Below, one piece after another: positions 45,543 through 54,813 of a stretch of 64,000 nt of DNA. The DNA lies in the NCBI GenBank assembly GCA_965199705.1, contig OZ241359.1:1240001-1304000 (forward strand), given 5' to 3'. Both the position numbers and the translations under genes were made by a program. The notes below the pieces were generated by a model. The model saw nothing but the letters and a program-made list of their open reading frames with translations. It did no database searches and was not told where the DNA came from. This stretch comes from Azophilus sp965199705 (GTDB lineage Bacteria; Pseudomonadota; Gammaproteobacteria; Pseudomonadales; Azotimanducaceae). The first letter of the stretch is position 1. Each line of letters begins with the position of its first letter.

Positions 45543-46769
45543 TTGCGACAGATTGAAGCCAGCGAGGTGGCGTCCCTGCTGAAGCCGGGGATGCGGGCGT
45601 ATGTCGGCGGCAGCAGCAATGAGCCGAAGGCTCTGGTGCAGGCAATCTCGGCGCAACCTGACTGTGCCCGAGGCGTGCGGTTCCTGCAATTTCCGTTGCC
45701 CGGGCTGAACAGCACCGATTTTTCGGCGCTGCACCCCGAGGCGCGGATGACCACCTTTTTCCTCACGCCGCAGCTACAGTCCAGCCATGCCGCAGGTCAT
45801 GTGGACTTCCTGCCCATGCACATGCGCCACATCTTCGATTTCCTGCGCGCCACGCCGCTGGATCTGGCGTTCGTTCAGGTGGCGCGGGATCGGTCAGGAC
45901 GCTTGCGTTCGGGGCCGAATGTGGATTTCTTCGAGGCCGCAGTGGCCTCGGCCCGCTGCGTCGTTGCCGAATTGAACGATGCGATTATTGCACCCCTCGG
46001 GGCGCCCGAGCTGGCGCCGGAGCGCGTTGACTTCATGCTCGCCAGCCATCTCCCCCAGGTCTGCCTGGCGCCGGCCAGGCTGGATGACACGGCGCGCACT
46101 ATCGGCGCCCGAGTGGCGGAGCTGATTGCCGATGGCGACTGCCTGCAAACCGGCATTGGCGCCATCCCGGCCGCTATTCTGGCGGCCCTTGGCGGGCGTT
46201 GCGACCTCGGCTGGCACGGCGGCCTGATCGATGACGCTGGCATGGCGCTGATCGAAGGCGGCGCGATCACCGGTGCGCGCAAGTCGCGCCTGCGCGGTCG
46301 CCACGTGGCCGGCATGATCGTCGGTAGCCAGCAACTGCATGACTGGGCGGCCGAGGCGCCGGAGCTGTTGCTTGCCGGGGCCGATGTGACGCATGACGCC
46401 AGTGTGATCTCCGGAATCGACCGGTTCGTGTCCATCAATTCGGCAGTGGAAGTGGATCTCAAGGGTCAGGTGAACGCCGAGGTGGTGAATGGCCGGCAGG
46501 TTTCCGGGACCGGCGGCGCCGTTGACTTCATGCGCGCCGCGCGCCAGTCTCGAAACGGGCGCTCCATCGTTGCCCTGACGGCAACGGCTCGGGGTGGCGC
46601 CGTGTCGCGGATCGTGCGTCAGGTAGCTCAGGTGACGGCCCCGCGCGCGGATGTGGATCTGGTAGTCACCGAATATGGCGTCGCCAGAATGCACGGCGCC
46701 ACGGAGCGCGAGCGAAGGCAGGCGTTGATCGACATCGCGCATCCGGCGTTTCGCGCCGAACTCGCCTGA
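45543..46769 (+). CDS. Acetyl-CoA hydrolase/CoA-transferase family protein
   Basis: About 408 residues from a TTG at 45543, 40 bases after acnA; the start is uncertain. The 4-hydroxybutyrate/succinate CoA-transferase layout is seen: LLKPGMRAYVGGSSNEPKAL near the start, DDTARTIGARVAELIADGDC, LQTGIGAIPAAILAALG, VISGIDRFVSINSAVEVDL, and VVTEYGVARMHGATERER near the end, where the TEYGVA block is diagnostic. The family includes acetate, butyrate and succinyl CoA-transferases and acetyl-CoA hydrolase; the specific reaction cannot be told. The catalytic Glu is probably in the INSAVEVDLKG region. Confidence 0.82.
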   Translation: MRQIEASEVASLLKPGMRAYVGGSSNEPKALVQAISAQPDCARGVRFLQFPLPGLNSTDFSALHPEARMTTFFLTPQLQSSHAAGHVDFLPMHMRHIFDFLRATPLDLAFVQVARDRSGRLRSGPNVDFFEAAVASARCVVAELNDAIIAPLGAPELAPERVDFMLASHLPQVCLAPARLDDTARTIGARVAELIADGDCLQTGIGAIPAAILAALGGRCDLGWHGGLIDDAGMALIEGGAITGARKSRLRGRHVAGMIVGSQQLHDWAAEAPELLLAGADVTHDASVISGIDRFVSINSAVEVDLKGQVNAEVVNGRQVSGTGGAVDFMRAARQSRNGRSIVALTATARGGAVSRIVRQVAQVTAPRADVDLVVTEYGVARMHGATERERRQALIDIAHPAFRAELA

Positions 46770-46798
46770 CCCGAAATGGAGGATCGTATCTTGCCGCA

Positions 46799-47770
46799 AT
46801 GCGTGCTCTGCCCATGACGGCGTCATCAGGCAGCCGACCGCGGTCGGCTCCTCTGTGGCAGAGAGTACTGCTCTGGCTGGTTACGCTGGCCTGTTTTGCA
46901 TGGCTCTATACCCGGATCGACAGCGCCGCGGCGCGCCAGGGCGAGACCGCTGTCGGCTATCTGCTGGACGTGTTTTCCGGCGTGTCCTGGAGCGCCTGGC
47001 TCGCGCTCATGGCGCCTTACTCTGCCTTCTTCTTCCTGATTGACGCCACGGTCGTCTGGCGCGTGGTCACCTGGTTCAACGCGCGCGTCGCCTGGACGGG
47101 CATCCTGCCCATCCGCGCGAGCGCCTACATCATCTCGATTGTCAACGAGCAGGTGGGCAAGGGCGCCATGGCGCTCTATCTGAACCGGCGCGACGGCGTG
47201 CCTGGTTGGGAGGTTGCGTCGTCCATGCTCTTCATCATGTTTTGCGAGCTGATCTACCTCACCTTCTGGGCGAATGTCGGCTATGCGATGGCGGCAGACT
47301 CGCTGCCCGCAGTCTTCCGTTGGGTGCCCTGGGTCGGTATCGTGGTGCTGGTGTTGTTCGTTTTCTGGGTTGCCTGCTTTCGTGGTTTCATCCCGCTCGC
47401 CGCCAGCATCCGCGAACGTGCGATTCTCAAGGCCTTTCGCGAGGCTTCGCCGAGCCGCTACCTGATTGTTGCCGCCATCCGTTCGCCGGCGCTGCTTGGC
47501 GCGGTCGTGGTCTATACGCTTGCGCTGCGCCTGTTCGGCGTGGAGGCGACCTTTCTGGACATGCTTGGCGTCTTGCCGGTGATCTTCCTTGCCGCCGCCA
47601 TCCCCACCCCCATGCGCGCGGCGGCGATCACCATCTGGGTTGTGCTGTTTCCGCAAAACGCCGCAGAACTCTCCGCGTTCGGGCTGGTGATGCACAATTT
47701 CTTCATCTTCTTCAATGCCGCTATCGGGCTCCTGTTCCTGCGCCGCGCCAATCGGGAGCTTTTGGGCTAA
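46799..47770 (+). CDS. Polytopic membrane protein of unknown function
   Basis: 323 residues with about eight hydrophobic helices, starting with VLLWLVTLACFAWLY and ending with LVMHNFFIFFNAAIGLLFLR. The sequence is distantly reminiscent of the lysylphosphatidylglycerol-synthase/flippase-like membrane family (SIVNEQVGKGAMALYL, PVIFLAAAIPTPMRAAAITI), but no diagnostic motif is certain. It starts 29 bases after the CoA-transferase-like gene and its 3' end overlaps the convergent YdjM-like gene by four bases. ATG at 46814 is an alternative start. Confidence 0.6.
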   Translation: MRALPMTASSGSRPRSAPLWQRVLLWLVTLACFAWLYTRIDSAAARQGETAVGYLLDVFSGVSWSAWLALMAPYSAFFFLIDATVVWRVVTWFNARVAWTGILPIRASAYIISIVNEQVGKGAMALYLNRRDGVPGWEVASSMLFIMFCELIYLTFWANVGYAMAADSLPAVFRWVPWVGIVVLVLFVFWVACFRGFIPLAASIRERAILKAFREASPSRYLIVAAIRSPALLGAVVVYTLALRLFGVEATFLDMLGVLPVIFLAAAIPTPMRAAAITIWVVLFPQNAAELSAFGLVMHNFFIFFNAAIGLLFLRRANRELLG

Positions 47771-48780
47771 TCAAGCGCGCGACAGCCTTTTCCGACCAGC
47801 ATTCGCCAATAGGCGCCGCGTTGCTCGGCGTCAAGCGTGCGGTTGACGATGTAGCGCACATGCGCATTCGCTGTCGCCTGGCGGTCGAGTTCGATTCCCC
47901 AGAGCGGCTTGATGCGGTTCGGCGCCATTGAGTAGCGGACATCGATCACCCGCTCCGGGGCTTCTGGATCGGCCGCGACATAGCCGTCCGAGAACCAGCG
48001 GAAGCGCTCGACGTCGATCGCTTGCTGGCTGTCGGGCGGCAGCCAGGGCAGGTCGCGTTGCAGGTCCAGCGCCGCAAGGCTTGCGCCCGGACAGATGCGG
48101 ACTGTCAGGCCGGTTCTGACGCCATCGACGTACAATCGCCCGCCTGCCTCATACACCAGCTTCCAGGCCAGCAGATTGGCAAAGCCCGCCTTGGCCGTCA
48201 GGCGTTCGGGCACATGTCCACGGCTTGCGGCCAGTTCTGCCCCTGCGGCCGCCGCTCGATTGTGTTGCCAAACGCCCAACAGCAGGTAGGCCAGGGCCCA
48301 GACGAGCCCGGCCAGCGCCAGGGCCCGGCGCCGCCGGAGCACGGCCATGATGGTCAGCGTCGCCAGCGGCAGCGTGAACAGGGGGTCGATGACCGAGACG
48401 TTGTTCCAGGCGACGCGATGATCGGAAAACGGCCACAGTAGCTGTGTGCCGTAGGACGTGCAGGCATCGAGCAGACCATGCGTGGCATAGCCGATCAGAC
48501 AGGCGAGCCAGGACTCCCGAAATCGCAGCCGGCGGCGCACGAACGGGTGCAAGGCGAGCGCCACCAGGCTCGCCCCGACCGGTATGAAGACCAGCGCATG
48601 CGTGAATTGTCGGTGATATTCGAGGAACAACATCGGATCTTCGGAAGACTGGATGAACACATCCAGATCCGGCGCCATCCCCGCCAGGCAGCCGAGCAGC
48701 GCAATCATCCACAGGTCGCCACGTCTCAGTGTGGCTTGCGCCGCAGCCGCGCCAATTGCGCCCTGACTGATGGGGTCCAT
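47767..48780 (-). CDS. YdjM-like membrane-bound metal-dependent hydrolase family protein
   Basis: 337 residues from MDPISQGAIGAAAAQATLRR. It matches the YdjM family (LexA-regulated membrane protein, putative metal-dependent hydrolase): MDPxSQGxxG opening, GMAPDLDVFI with Asp residues, FLEYHRQFTHALVF with His pairs, and GYATHGLLDACTSYGTQLLW. The N-terminal 165 residues hold four or five membrane helices; the C-terminal 170 residues are soluble with a conserved WFSDGYVA region. Function is unknown despite the family name. Confidence 0.82.
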   Translation of the reverse strand: MDPISQGAIGAAAAQATLRRGDLWMIALLGCLAGMAPDLDVFIQSSEDPMLFLEYHRQFTHALVFIPVGASLVALALHPFVRRRLRFRESWLACLIGYATHGLLDACTSYGTQLLWPFSDHRVAWNNVSVIDPLFTLPLATLTIMAVLRRRRALALAGLVWALAYLLLGVWQHNRAAAAGAELAASRGHVPERLTAKAGFANLLAWKLVYEAGGRLYVDGVRTGLTVRICPGASLAALDLQRDLPWLPPDSQQAIDVERFRWFSDGYVAADPEAPERVIDVRYSMAPNRIKPLWGIELDRQATANAHVRYIVNRTLDAEQRGAYWRMLVGKGCRALD

Positions 48781-48954
48781 GGCCGCGTCCTGTCAGGCCG
48801 CAGCCGCGCCCGCCAGGGCGCCGTTGACCACGAGGGCGTTCGGGTGGGCGCCCGCCTTGGCATTGAAGCGAGCGGGATCATTGGTCATCATGCGCGCCCG
48901 TAGCATATCGCCCGGTGCAGTATCCGGGTCGGGTTCAGGTTTCGGGAAGCCGTC

Positions 48955-49545
48955 ATGATTGCCACCCTCGACAGCTATGATCGGGTTCCGCGCATCCTGC
49001 GTCTGGACGCAGGCGGTCGCCCTGTGGATTGGCTGACCTGGCAGGACGCAGCCTGTCTTTGTGCCCGGCAGGCGGTGGCCTGGACGCTCGGCGAACCGAT
49101 ATTGAGAATTCGTGGCGGCTATTGCCGCCGTGACGGCTCCCGCAGTCAATTCGATCTGAACAGCATCATTGCCAGCCCCAGTCGCCATGCGCCGCCGCTG
49201 GCCGGCGTGCCGCCGCTGACCAATGCGGCGCTGTTCGTGCGTGACCGCAACACCTGCCTGTATTGCGGGCGCTGGTTTCGGGATGCGGACCTCACCCGCG
49301 ATCACGTGCTGCCAAGCTCCCGCGGTGGCCGGGATACCTGGGACAACTGCGTGGCTGCTTGCCGACGCTGCAATCATGCCAAGGGTGACCGGCTGGCCAG
49401 CGAGTGGGGGCGGCAACTGCTGGCGCTGCCCTATACGCCGAATCTCGCCGAATATCTCGCGCTCACCAACAGTGGGCGGATTCTCGGCGATCAGATGGAC
49501 TTCCTGCGCCGCAGCTTCAGCGCCAACAGCCGCTTGTTGAATTAG
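48955..49545 (+). CDS. HNH endonuclease family protein
   Basis: 196 residues from MIATLDSYDRVPRILRLDAG. The HNH domain at residues about 97-150 contains NTCLYCGRWF, LTRDHVLPSSRGGRDTWDN and CVAACRRCNHAKGDR: two zinc-binding Cys pairs, the catalytic DH, and the Asn. The N-terminal part is typical of stand-alone bacterial HNH proteins (cyanobacterial and proteobacterial type) of unknown biological role, possibly involved in DNA repair. Neighbouring genes give no hint. Confidence 0.88.
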   Translation: MIATLDSYDRVPRILRLDAGGRPVDWLTWQDAACLCARQAVAWTLGEPILRIRGGYCRRDGSRSQFDLNSIIASPSRHAPPLAGVPPLTNAALFVRDRNTCLYCGRWFRDADLTRDHVLPSSRGGRDTWDNCVAACRRCNHAKGDRLASEWGRQLLALPYTPNLAEYLALTNSGRILGDQMDFLRRSFSANSRLLN

Positions 49546-49562
49546 CCCGGGGTCTTGTTGCA

Positions 49563-51056
49563 TCAGGGGCCGCGATTGCGCGTGCGGCCATGTTCCGCCT
49601 GCGCGTTCTGGCAGGCATCGAACAGCACGCTGGCGACGCAACCGGTCAGTCGGCGGGCCGTGGCCAGATCCAGATATTCGTTCGGGCCGTGCGCGTTCGA
49701 GCCCGGGCCGAGCACGCCGGTCACCAGAAATTGCACGCCCGGATAGGCGTCCGCCAGCATTTTCATGAATGGAATCGTGCCGCCCATGCCCATGTACATG
49801 GGCGGCCGTCCGAAGTACTGCTCCGAGGCGGACGCCAGAGCCGCCTTCAGCCAGGGTGCGGTTTCCGGTGCGCACCAGCCGGTTTGCGGCGTCTCCAGGT
49901 CAAAGCTGACCCTGGCGCCATAGGGCGGGTCCGCCTCCAGCAGCGCCTTGACGGATTCGGCCGCCGCTTCTGCTGGCAGGCTCGGCGGCAGCCGCAACAC
50001 CAGCTTGGCGGCTGTGCCAGGGCGCAGCGTGTTGCCGGCATCGCCAATCGCCGGCGCGCCGTCCAGGCCGACGACGGCCAGGCTCGGCTCCCAGGTGTTG
50101 GCGAGCAGCAGCTGCGTCGGCGACAGGTCCTGCGGCCCAGCCCCTGGTACCCAGGGGAAGCGGCTGCTGAGCTGCTCACCGAGCACTGCGCCAGCGCGCT
50201 CGAGTTCAGTGCGCGCCCAGGCTGGCGCTTCAGCCCGCAGCACATCGTGCAGCGCACCGGTGGCGGCGTCTTCGATGCGCTCGATCAGTCCGCGCAGGAT
50301 GCGAAAGGAAGACGGCACTATGCCCCCGGCAGCGCCCGAGTGCTGGCCTTCGCTGAGAATTTCCACGCGCAGGACGCCGGGCAACATGCCGCGCAGGGAA
50401 GTGGTCACCCATAGCTGATCGTAGTTGCCGCACTCGGCATCCAGACAGATCACCAGCCCCGGCTCACCGATTTCCTCCTTCAACGCCGCCACATAGTGCG
50501 GCAGGTCAAAGCTGCCGGATTCTTCACAGCCCTCGATCAGCAGTACGCAGCGGCCATGCGGCAAGCCGGACTGTTGCAGGGCCGCAATCGCGGTCAGCGA
50601 GGCGAAGAGCGCATAGCCATCATCGGCGCCGCCGCGGCCATACAGGCGGCCGTCGCGCTCCACCGGTTCCCAGGGGCCGAGGCCGGGCAGCCAGCCAGTA
50701 AACGCTGGTTGTTTGTCATAGTGGCCATAGAGCAGGGTGGTTGGCGTGGCTTCGCAGCCGGGGCTGGCGGGTATCTGCATCAGCAGCAGCGGCGTGCGCC
50801 CCGGCAGCCGCACGATGCGTCGCGTCGCCGCAGCCAGAGGCACTGTTTCGCTCCAGCTGTCCAGCAGTGTCACGGCGTCGTCCATATAACCCTGCTGCGC
50901 CCAGTCCGGGTCGAACGCCGGCGACACGTTGGGGATGCGGATGTAGTCGCGCAGCACCGGCATGATGCTGCGCGCCCAGATGTCTTCGATGAATGGGGTG
51001 AGATCGCATGGTGCGCCGGGCCGCTCTTCACATCGGCTATCTTGACCCTGTGTCAA
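49563..51056 (-). CDS. M20-family metallopeptidase (dipeptidase-like)
   Basis: 497 residues. M20/M25/M40 zinc peptidase: first His ligand and Asp in LLYGHYDKQPAFTGW, bridging Asp in LYGRGGADDGYALFA, catalytic Glu pair in IEGCEESGSFDLPHYV, Asp in VICLDAECGNYDQLW, and the dimerisation lid from residue about 210 to 370 (LSEGQHSGAAGGIVPSSF). The last His is likely in GPGSNAHGPNEYLDLAT. It probably cleaves dipeptides or an acylated amino acid in the cytoplasm. It is divergent from the type II secretion operon. Confidence 0.9.
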   Translation of the reverse strand: MTQGQDSRCEERPGAPCDLTPFIEDIWARSIMPVLRDYIRIPNVSPAFDPDWAQQGYMDDAVTLLDSWSETVPLAAATRRIVRLPGRTPLLLMQIPASPGCEATPTTLLYGHYDKQPAFTGWLPGLGPWEPVERDGRLYGRGGADDGYALFASLTAIAALQQSGLPHGRCVLLIEGCEESGSFDLPHYVAALKEEIGEPGLVICLDAECGNYDQLWVTTSLRGMLPGVLRVEILSEGQHSGAAGGIVPSSFRILRGLIERIEDAATGALHDVLRAEAPAWARTELERAGAVLGEQLSSRFPWVPGAGPQDLSPTQLLLANTWEPSLAVVGLDGAPAIGDAGNTLRPGTAAKLVLRLPPSLPAEAAAESVKALLEADPPYGARVSFDLETPQTGWCAPETAPWLKAALASASEQYFGRPPMYMGMGGTIPFMKMLADAYPGVQFLVTGVLGPGSNAHGPNEYLDLATARRLTGCVASVLFDACQNAQAEHGRTRNRGP

Positions 51057-51108
51057 CTGGCTATCTCCCGGCTTGCGGTATTGTCCCGAAGGCGTTTGCA
51101 GCAGGCGC

Positions 51109-51123
51109 CGCGATCATCGCGGC
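51109..51123. repeat. Extragenic palindrome
   Basis: ccgcgatcatcgcgg, palindromic around a central base, in the leader of gspE. Closely similar sequences lie at 41142-41155 and 54798-54813, all three outside or at the edge of genes. Confidence 0.5.
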
Positions 51124-51222
51124 CCGAGCCGCAATTGTCGCATTGGCGGTGATGCCCTGCATGGGCGCGTATGCCGTCGCATATCATAGTAAAGTGACAG
51201 GCCTTGGGCGTCCTGGTGCAAC

Positions 51223-52977
51223 ATGCAGGCTAATCAAACAGATTTCGATGCGCCGCCGGCCAGCGTATCGGAGCCCGGCGTTGCCTTGGCCTTTCCGCAG
51301 CGCCTGGTTTCCGAGCGCAGCCTGGGCGACGCCCTGCTCCGCGCCGGTCGCATCACTGCGGAAGACCTGGAAAAGGCGCTGCAAATTCAACGGGTCGGCG
51401 GTGGCCGCCTGCTCGCCTTGCTGGTGCGCATCGGCGCCGTTTCCGAAGACGGGCTGCTGAGCCAGCTGGCAGCCGAGTTGCAGGTCGAGTACCTGCAGGC
51501 CAGCGATGCGCTGCCGAGTCCTGCGCACCTGTACCAGTTCATGCAGGCGTCGCCGATCAAGCTTGACTGGTTTTTCGACAACGCCGTGCTCGCCTGGCGC
51601 CAGGACGCGGGCCTGCACCTGATCGCGCGCGACTTTCTCGACGCGCACCTGTTCGAAACCCTCGATTACTTCTATCCGGACGCCACCCCGACCTTCCATC
51701 TGGCGGCCAACCATCAGATCGATCGATTGCTGGATCTGGTGCGTCGGGAAGAAGCAATGGAGCGGCTCTTCAGCGGTGACGGCGATGCCCAGCTACGGCA
51801 GATGGCGGAAGAAGCGCCGGTGATCGAACTGGTCAACAATCTGCTCGCCCAGGCCGTGGACGCCAATGCGTCGGACATTCACGTCGAGCCTGGCGAAAGT
51901 GCGTTCAGCGTGCGCCTGCGCGTCGATGGGGTGCTGCATCTGCGCCTGACCCAGCCAATCGAACGATTTGCGGCTGTGGCTTCCCGCATCAAGCTGATTT
52001 CCGGCATCGACATCGCCGAACGGCGTCTGCCCCAGGATGGCCGGATCAGTACGCGCGTTTCCGGGCAGGAGATGGACATTCGGGTGTCCACCGTGCCCTG
52101 CGCCTTCGGCGAGTCCGTGGTCCTGCGCCTGCTGCCCAAGGAGCGTGAGGAGTTGCGCCTGGACAAGCTGGGCATGGCGAGTGACCATCTGGAACTGTTT
52201 CGCGGCTGGCTGACGGCCAGCAACGGCATCATCCTGGTCACCGGCCCGACCGGCTCCGGCAAGTCCACCACCCTGTACGCGGCGCTCGCAGCCTGCGATG
52301 ACGGCGTGCGCAAGATCATCACGGTGGAGGACCCGGTCGAGTACCAGATGGAGAACATCACCCAGATCCAGACGCATGCCGAAATCGGCTACACCTTCGC
52401 GCGCGCGCTCAGGGCCATCCTGAGGCAGGATCCGGACACCATCATGATCGGTGAGATACGCGATCTGGAAACGGCAGAAATCGCCATTCAATCGGCGCTC
52501 ACCGGCCATATCGTGCTCTCCACCGTGCATACCAATGATGCGATTTCCAGCTTCACGCGCTTGATCGACATGGGCGTGGAGCCGTTTCTGGTGGCTTCCC
52601 CGATTCGCGGCGTGCAGGCACAGCGATTGCTGCGCCGCCCCTGCCGGCAGTGCGCGAAGTCCGCGTCGGCGCCTGCCTGGCTGCAATCGGCGCTGGCTGC
52701 CTTGCCTGCGTCGCTGCTCGGCGACGCCTGGATGACGGCTACCGGTTGCAGCGCCTGTCAGCAGACCGGCTATCGCGGGCGCATCGGCATCTACGAAATG
52801 ACGCCGATGACCGACGAACTGCAGGATCGAATCGTTGCCGGCGCCAGCCTCAACGACTTGAAGCGGCTGGCCGCCAGTCAGGGGTGCCGCACCCTCTACG
52901 AGGACGGATTGATCAAGGCGTCCCAGGGGCTTACCACGCTCGACGAGGTGAACCGTCTGACGCTCGCCCAGACATGA
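51223..52977 (+). CDS. gspE: Type II secretion ATPase GspE
   Basis: 584 residues. Domain order N1E (residues 25-90, ERSLGDALLRAGRITAEDLE), N2E, then the RecA-like ATPase with Walker A VTGPTGSGKSTTLYAAL, Asp box ITVEDPVEYQM, Walker B ILRQDPDTIMIGEIRDLETA and the His box LSTVHTNDAISSFTRLIDMG. The C-terminal zinc module has two Cys pairs, CRQC and CSAC. It powers pseudopilus assembly at the inner membrane with GspF and GspL. First gene of the operon, gspC and gspD being absent. Confidence 0.97.
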   Translation: MQANQTDFDAPPASVSEPGVALAFPQRLVSERSLGDALLRAGRITAEDLEKALQIQRVGGGRLLALLVRIGAVSEDGLLSQLAAELQVEYLQASDALPSPAHLYQFMQASPIKLDWFFDNAVLAWRQDAGLHLIARDFLDAHLFETLDYFYPDATPTFHLAANHQIDRLLDLVRREEAMERLFSGDGDAQLRQMAEEAPVIELVNNLLAQAVDANASDIHVEPGESAFSVRLRVDGVLHLRLTQPIERFAAVASRIKLISGIDIAERRLPQDGRISTRVSGQEMDIRVSTVPCAFGESVVLRLLPKEREELRLDKLGMASDHLELFRGWLTASNGIILVTGPTGSGKSTTLYAALAACDDGVRKIITVEDPVEYQMENITQIQTHAEIGYTFARALRAILRQDPDTIMIGEIRDLETAEIAIQSALTGHIVLSTVHTNDAISSFTRLIDMGVEPFLVASPIRGVQAQRLLRRPCRQCAKSASAPAWLQSALAALPASLLGDAWMTATGCSACQQTGYRGRIGIYEMTPMTDELQDRIVAGASLNDLKRLAASQGCRTLYEDGLIKASQGLTTLDEVNRLTLAQT

Positions 52978-53038
52978 CGCCGAATCCCGGTTCAGGCAGG
53001 ATGGTTTCCCGCCCGGGCGCCGTATCCGGGCAGGTCTG

Positions 53039-54229
53039 ATGCCAGACTTTCTGTACCAGGCAGTGGACCGGCAGGGCCATCGGCAGAAGGGCGAGCTGGC
53101 GGCAGAATCGGCTGCCGCCGCAGTGCGCTCCCTGAACGCGGACGGCCATACGGTGATCGAGGTGCGCGAACGCCAAGCGCAGTCGCCGACCACTTTCGGG
53201 GCTCGCTTGCGGGTGCAGGAAACAAGCCTGGCGCTGCACCAGCTGGCAACCCTGCTCGAGGCGGGCGTCGCCTTGGGCGAGGCCATCGCCGCTCAATCGC
53301 AGAGCGCCTTCAAGCCGGCGTTAGCTGACGCATTCGCCCGGATGGACGCACAACTGATGCGCGGTGAGCGCTTTGGCGCGGCGCTTCGGGAAAGCCAGCT
53401 ACCACTGCCGGACTATGTATTCCAGCTAGTCGAGGCCGGTGAAACGAGCGGGCGTCTGGCCGAATCCCTGCGCCAGGCCGTGTCGCAGATGAACTACGAC
53501 CACAAGGTCGCGGCCGACCTGCGTGGCGCGCTGGCCTATCCCGTCATCCTGGTGACGGCTGGCCTGGCGGCCATCCTGTTCGTGTTCATGTTCGTGGTGC
53601 CGCGCTTTTCCAATCTGCTCGAAGGCGACCTGCCCTGGCTGGCGGCCGCGGTGCTGCATACCGGTCTCTGGTTCAACGACAATGCCCTCTGGGCGTTGGC
53701 GGGCGCTGCCGCGATGCTGTTCGCCGCTGCTGCGCTGTGGCGCCAATCGCGCATGCGCCAGGCGCTGCTCGACAGCCTGGCGCGCCTGCCCTTGCTGGGC
53801 GCCTGGTTTGCGGAAGCGGAAACCGCTCGCTGGGCCGCTATCATGAGCGCCATGCTGCAAAGCCGCGTCGAGCTGATGGATGCGCTGGCGCTGGCAGTGC
53901 GCGGCATTCGTACCAGCCGCCGCCGGGCGGCGCTGGCGCAGGCGCTGGTGGATGTGCGCGCTGGTCAGCCGCTTTCCGATGCGCTGCAGCGCGGCAAGGC
54001 GGTGACGGCCGCCGGCTGCAATCTGGTTCGGGTGGGTGAGCGGTCGGGTCAGCTGGCGGCGATGCTCGCCTCGCTTGCCCGACTCTACGAGGAGAACAGC
54101 AGCCGACGCATGGCGCGCTTCATCAACCTGATCGAGCCGCTCGCGATCTTGCTGATCGGCGGCTTTCTGGGGACAATCATGATCGGCATCATCCTGGCGA
54201 TTACCAGCGTCAACGAATCGGTGCTCTGA
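53039..54229 (+). CDS. gspF: Type II secretion inner-membrane platform protein GspF
   Basis: 396 residues with three membrane helices (about 165-190, 215-235 and 360-385) and two related cytoplasmic GspF domains: LHQLATLLEAGVALGEAIAA and LVEAGETSGRLAESLRQAVS in the first, AIMSAMLQSRVELMDALAL and LVRVGERSGQLAAMLASLA in the second. It forms the membrane platform beneath the pseudopilus. ATG at 53039 overlaps a TGA trinucleotide but the upstream gene ends at 52977, leaving a 61-base gap. Confidence 0.96.
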   Translation: MPDFLYQAVDRQGHRQKGELAAESAAAAVRSLNADGHTVIEVRERQAQSPTTFGARLRVQETSLALHQLATLLEAGVALGEAIAAQSQSAFKPALADAFARMDAQLMRGERFGAALRESQLPLPDYVFQLVEAGETSGRLAESLRQAVSQMNYDHKVAADLRGALAYPVILVTAGLAAILFVFMFVVPRFSNLLEGDLPWLAAAVLHTGLWFNDNALWALAGAAAMLFAAAALWRQSRMRQALLDSLARLPLLGAWFAEAETARWAAIMSAMLQSRVELMDALALAVRGIRTSRRRAALAQALVDVRAGQPLSDALQRGKAVTAAGCNLVRVGERSGQLAAMLASLARLYEENSSRRMARFINLIEPLAILLIGGFLGTIMIGIILAITSVNESVL

Positions 54230-54250
54230 CGCAGCAGGGAGTTCAACGGC

Positions 54251-54778
54251 ATGATGGGCGTGCACACAACGCGAGCAGCACAGGCGGCAAAAACGGCAAG
54301 AGCAACGAGCGCCGGGCGGCGGCGCCTGTTCGCTGTTGGCCGGCAGAGCCGCGGTCCTGCCGTGCGCGGGTTTTCGTTGATCGAGCTGATGGTCGTTCTG
54401 GTCATACTCGGCCTGCTCGCTGGCCTGGTCGGCCCAAGGCTCTTCGGGCGGGTGGAAAGCGCCAAGGTGAAGACAGCAGATACGCAGGTGCGGATGCTCC
54501 GTGGCGCATTGCAGACCTACCGTCTCGACGTGGGGCAGTATCCGACCAGCGATCAGGGTTTGAACGCCTTGATGCAGGCGCCGCCGGAGGTCGCCGAGTA
54601 CTGGGACGGGCCTTATCTGGAAGAGGACATCCCTTTGGACCCCTGGCGAACGGCCTATGTGTATCAATTCCCCGCCGACAACCTGCAAGGGTTCGCGCTC
54701 TATTCGCTGGGCGCTGACGCCACTCAGGGCGGCGAAGGCGCGAACGCGGATGTCGGCTTCCTGCCAGACCGGGGATAG
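54251..54778 (+). CDS. gspG: Major pseudopilin GspG
   Basis: 175 residues. Type III prepilin signal with cleavage after Gly40: RG then FSLIELMVVLVILGLLAGLV, where the Glu at +5 is present. The leader of 40 residues is long; ATGs at 54251 and 54254 are the only early starts, so part of the leader may be real or a later non-ATG start may be used. The mature domain has QYPTSDQGLNALMQAP, WDGPYLEEDIPLDPW and GADATQGGEGANADVG, the calcium-site loop of GspG. Confidence 0.95.
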   Translation: MMGVHTTRAAQAAKTARATSAGRRRLFAVGRQSRGPAVRGFSLIELMVVLVILGLLAGLVGPRLFGRVESAKVKTADTQVRMLRGALQTYRLDVGQYPTSDQGLNALMQAPPEVAEYWDGPYLEEDIPLDPWRTAYVYQFPADNLQGFALYSLGADATQGGEGANADVGFLPDRG

Positions 54779-54797
54779 CCCGGACATCGCGCCACGG

Positions 54798-54813
54798 GAC
54801 GCGATGATCGCGG
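54798..54813. repeat. Extragenic palindrome at gspH start
   Basis: gacgcgatgatcgcgg, the same core with g for c at the centre; it spans the gspH start codon. Confidence 0.45.

Noticed and set aside
48793..48906. Short minus-strand frame MLRARMMTNDPARFNAKAGA between the YdjM-like and HNH genes
   Set aside because: 37 codons, no family and no ribosome-binding site; could be real but is not supported.
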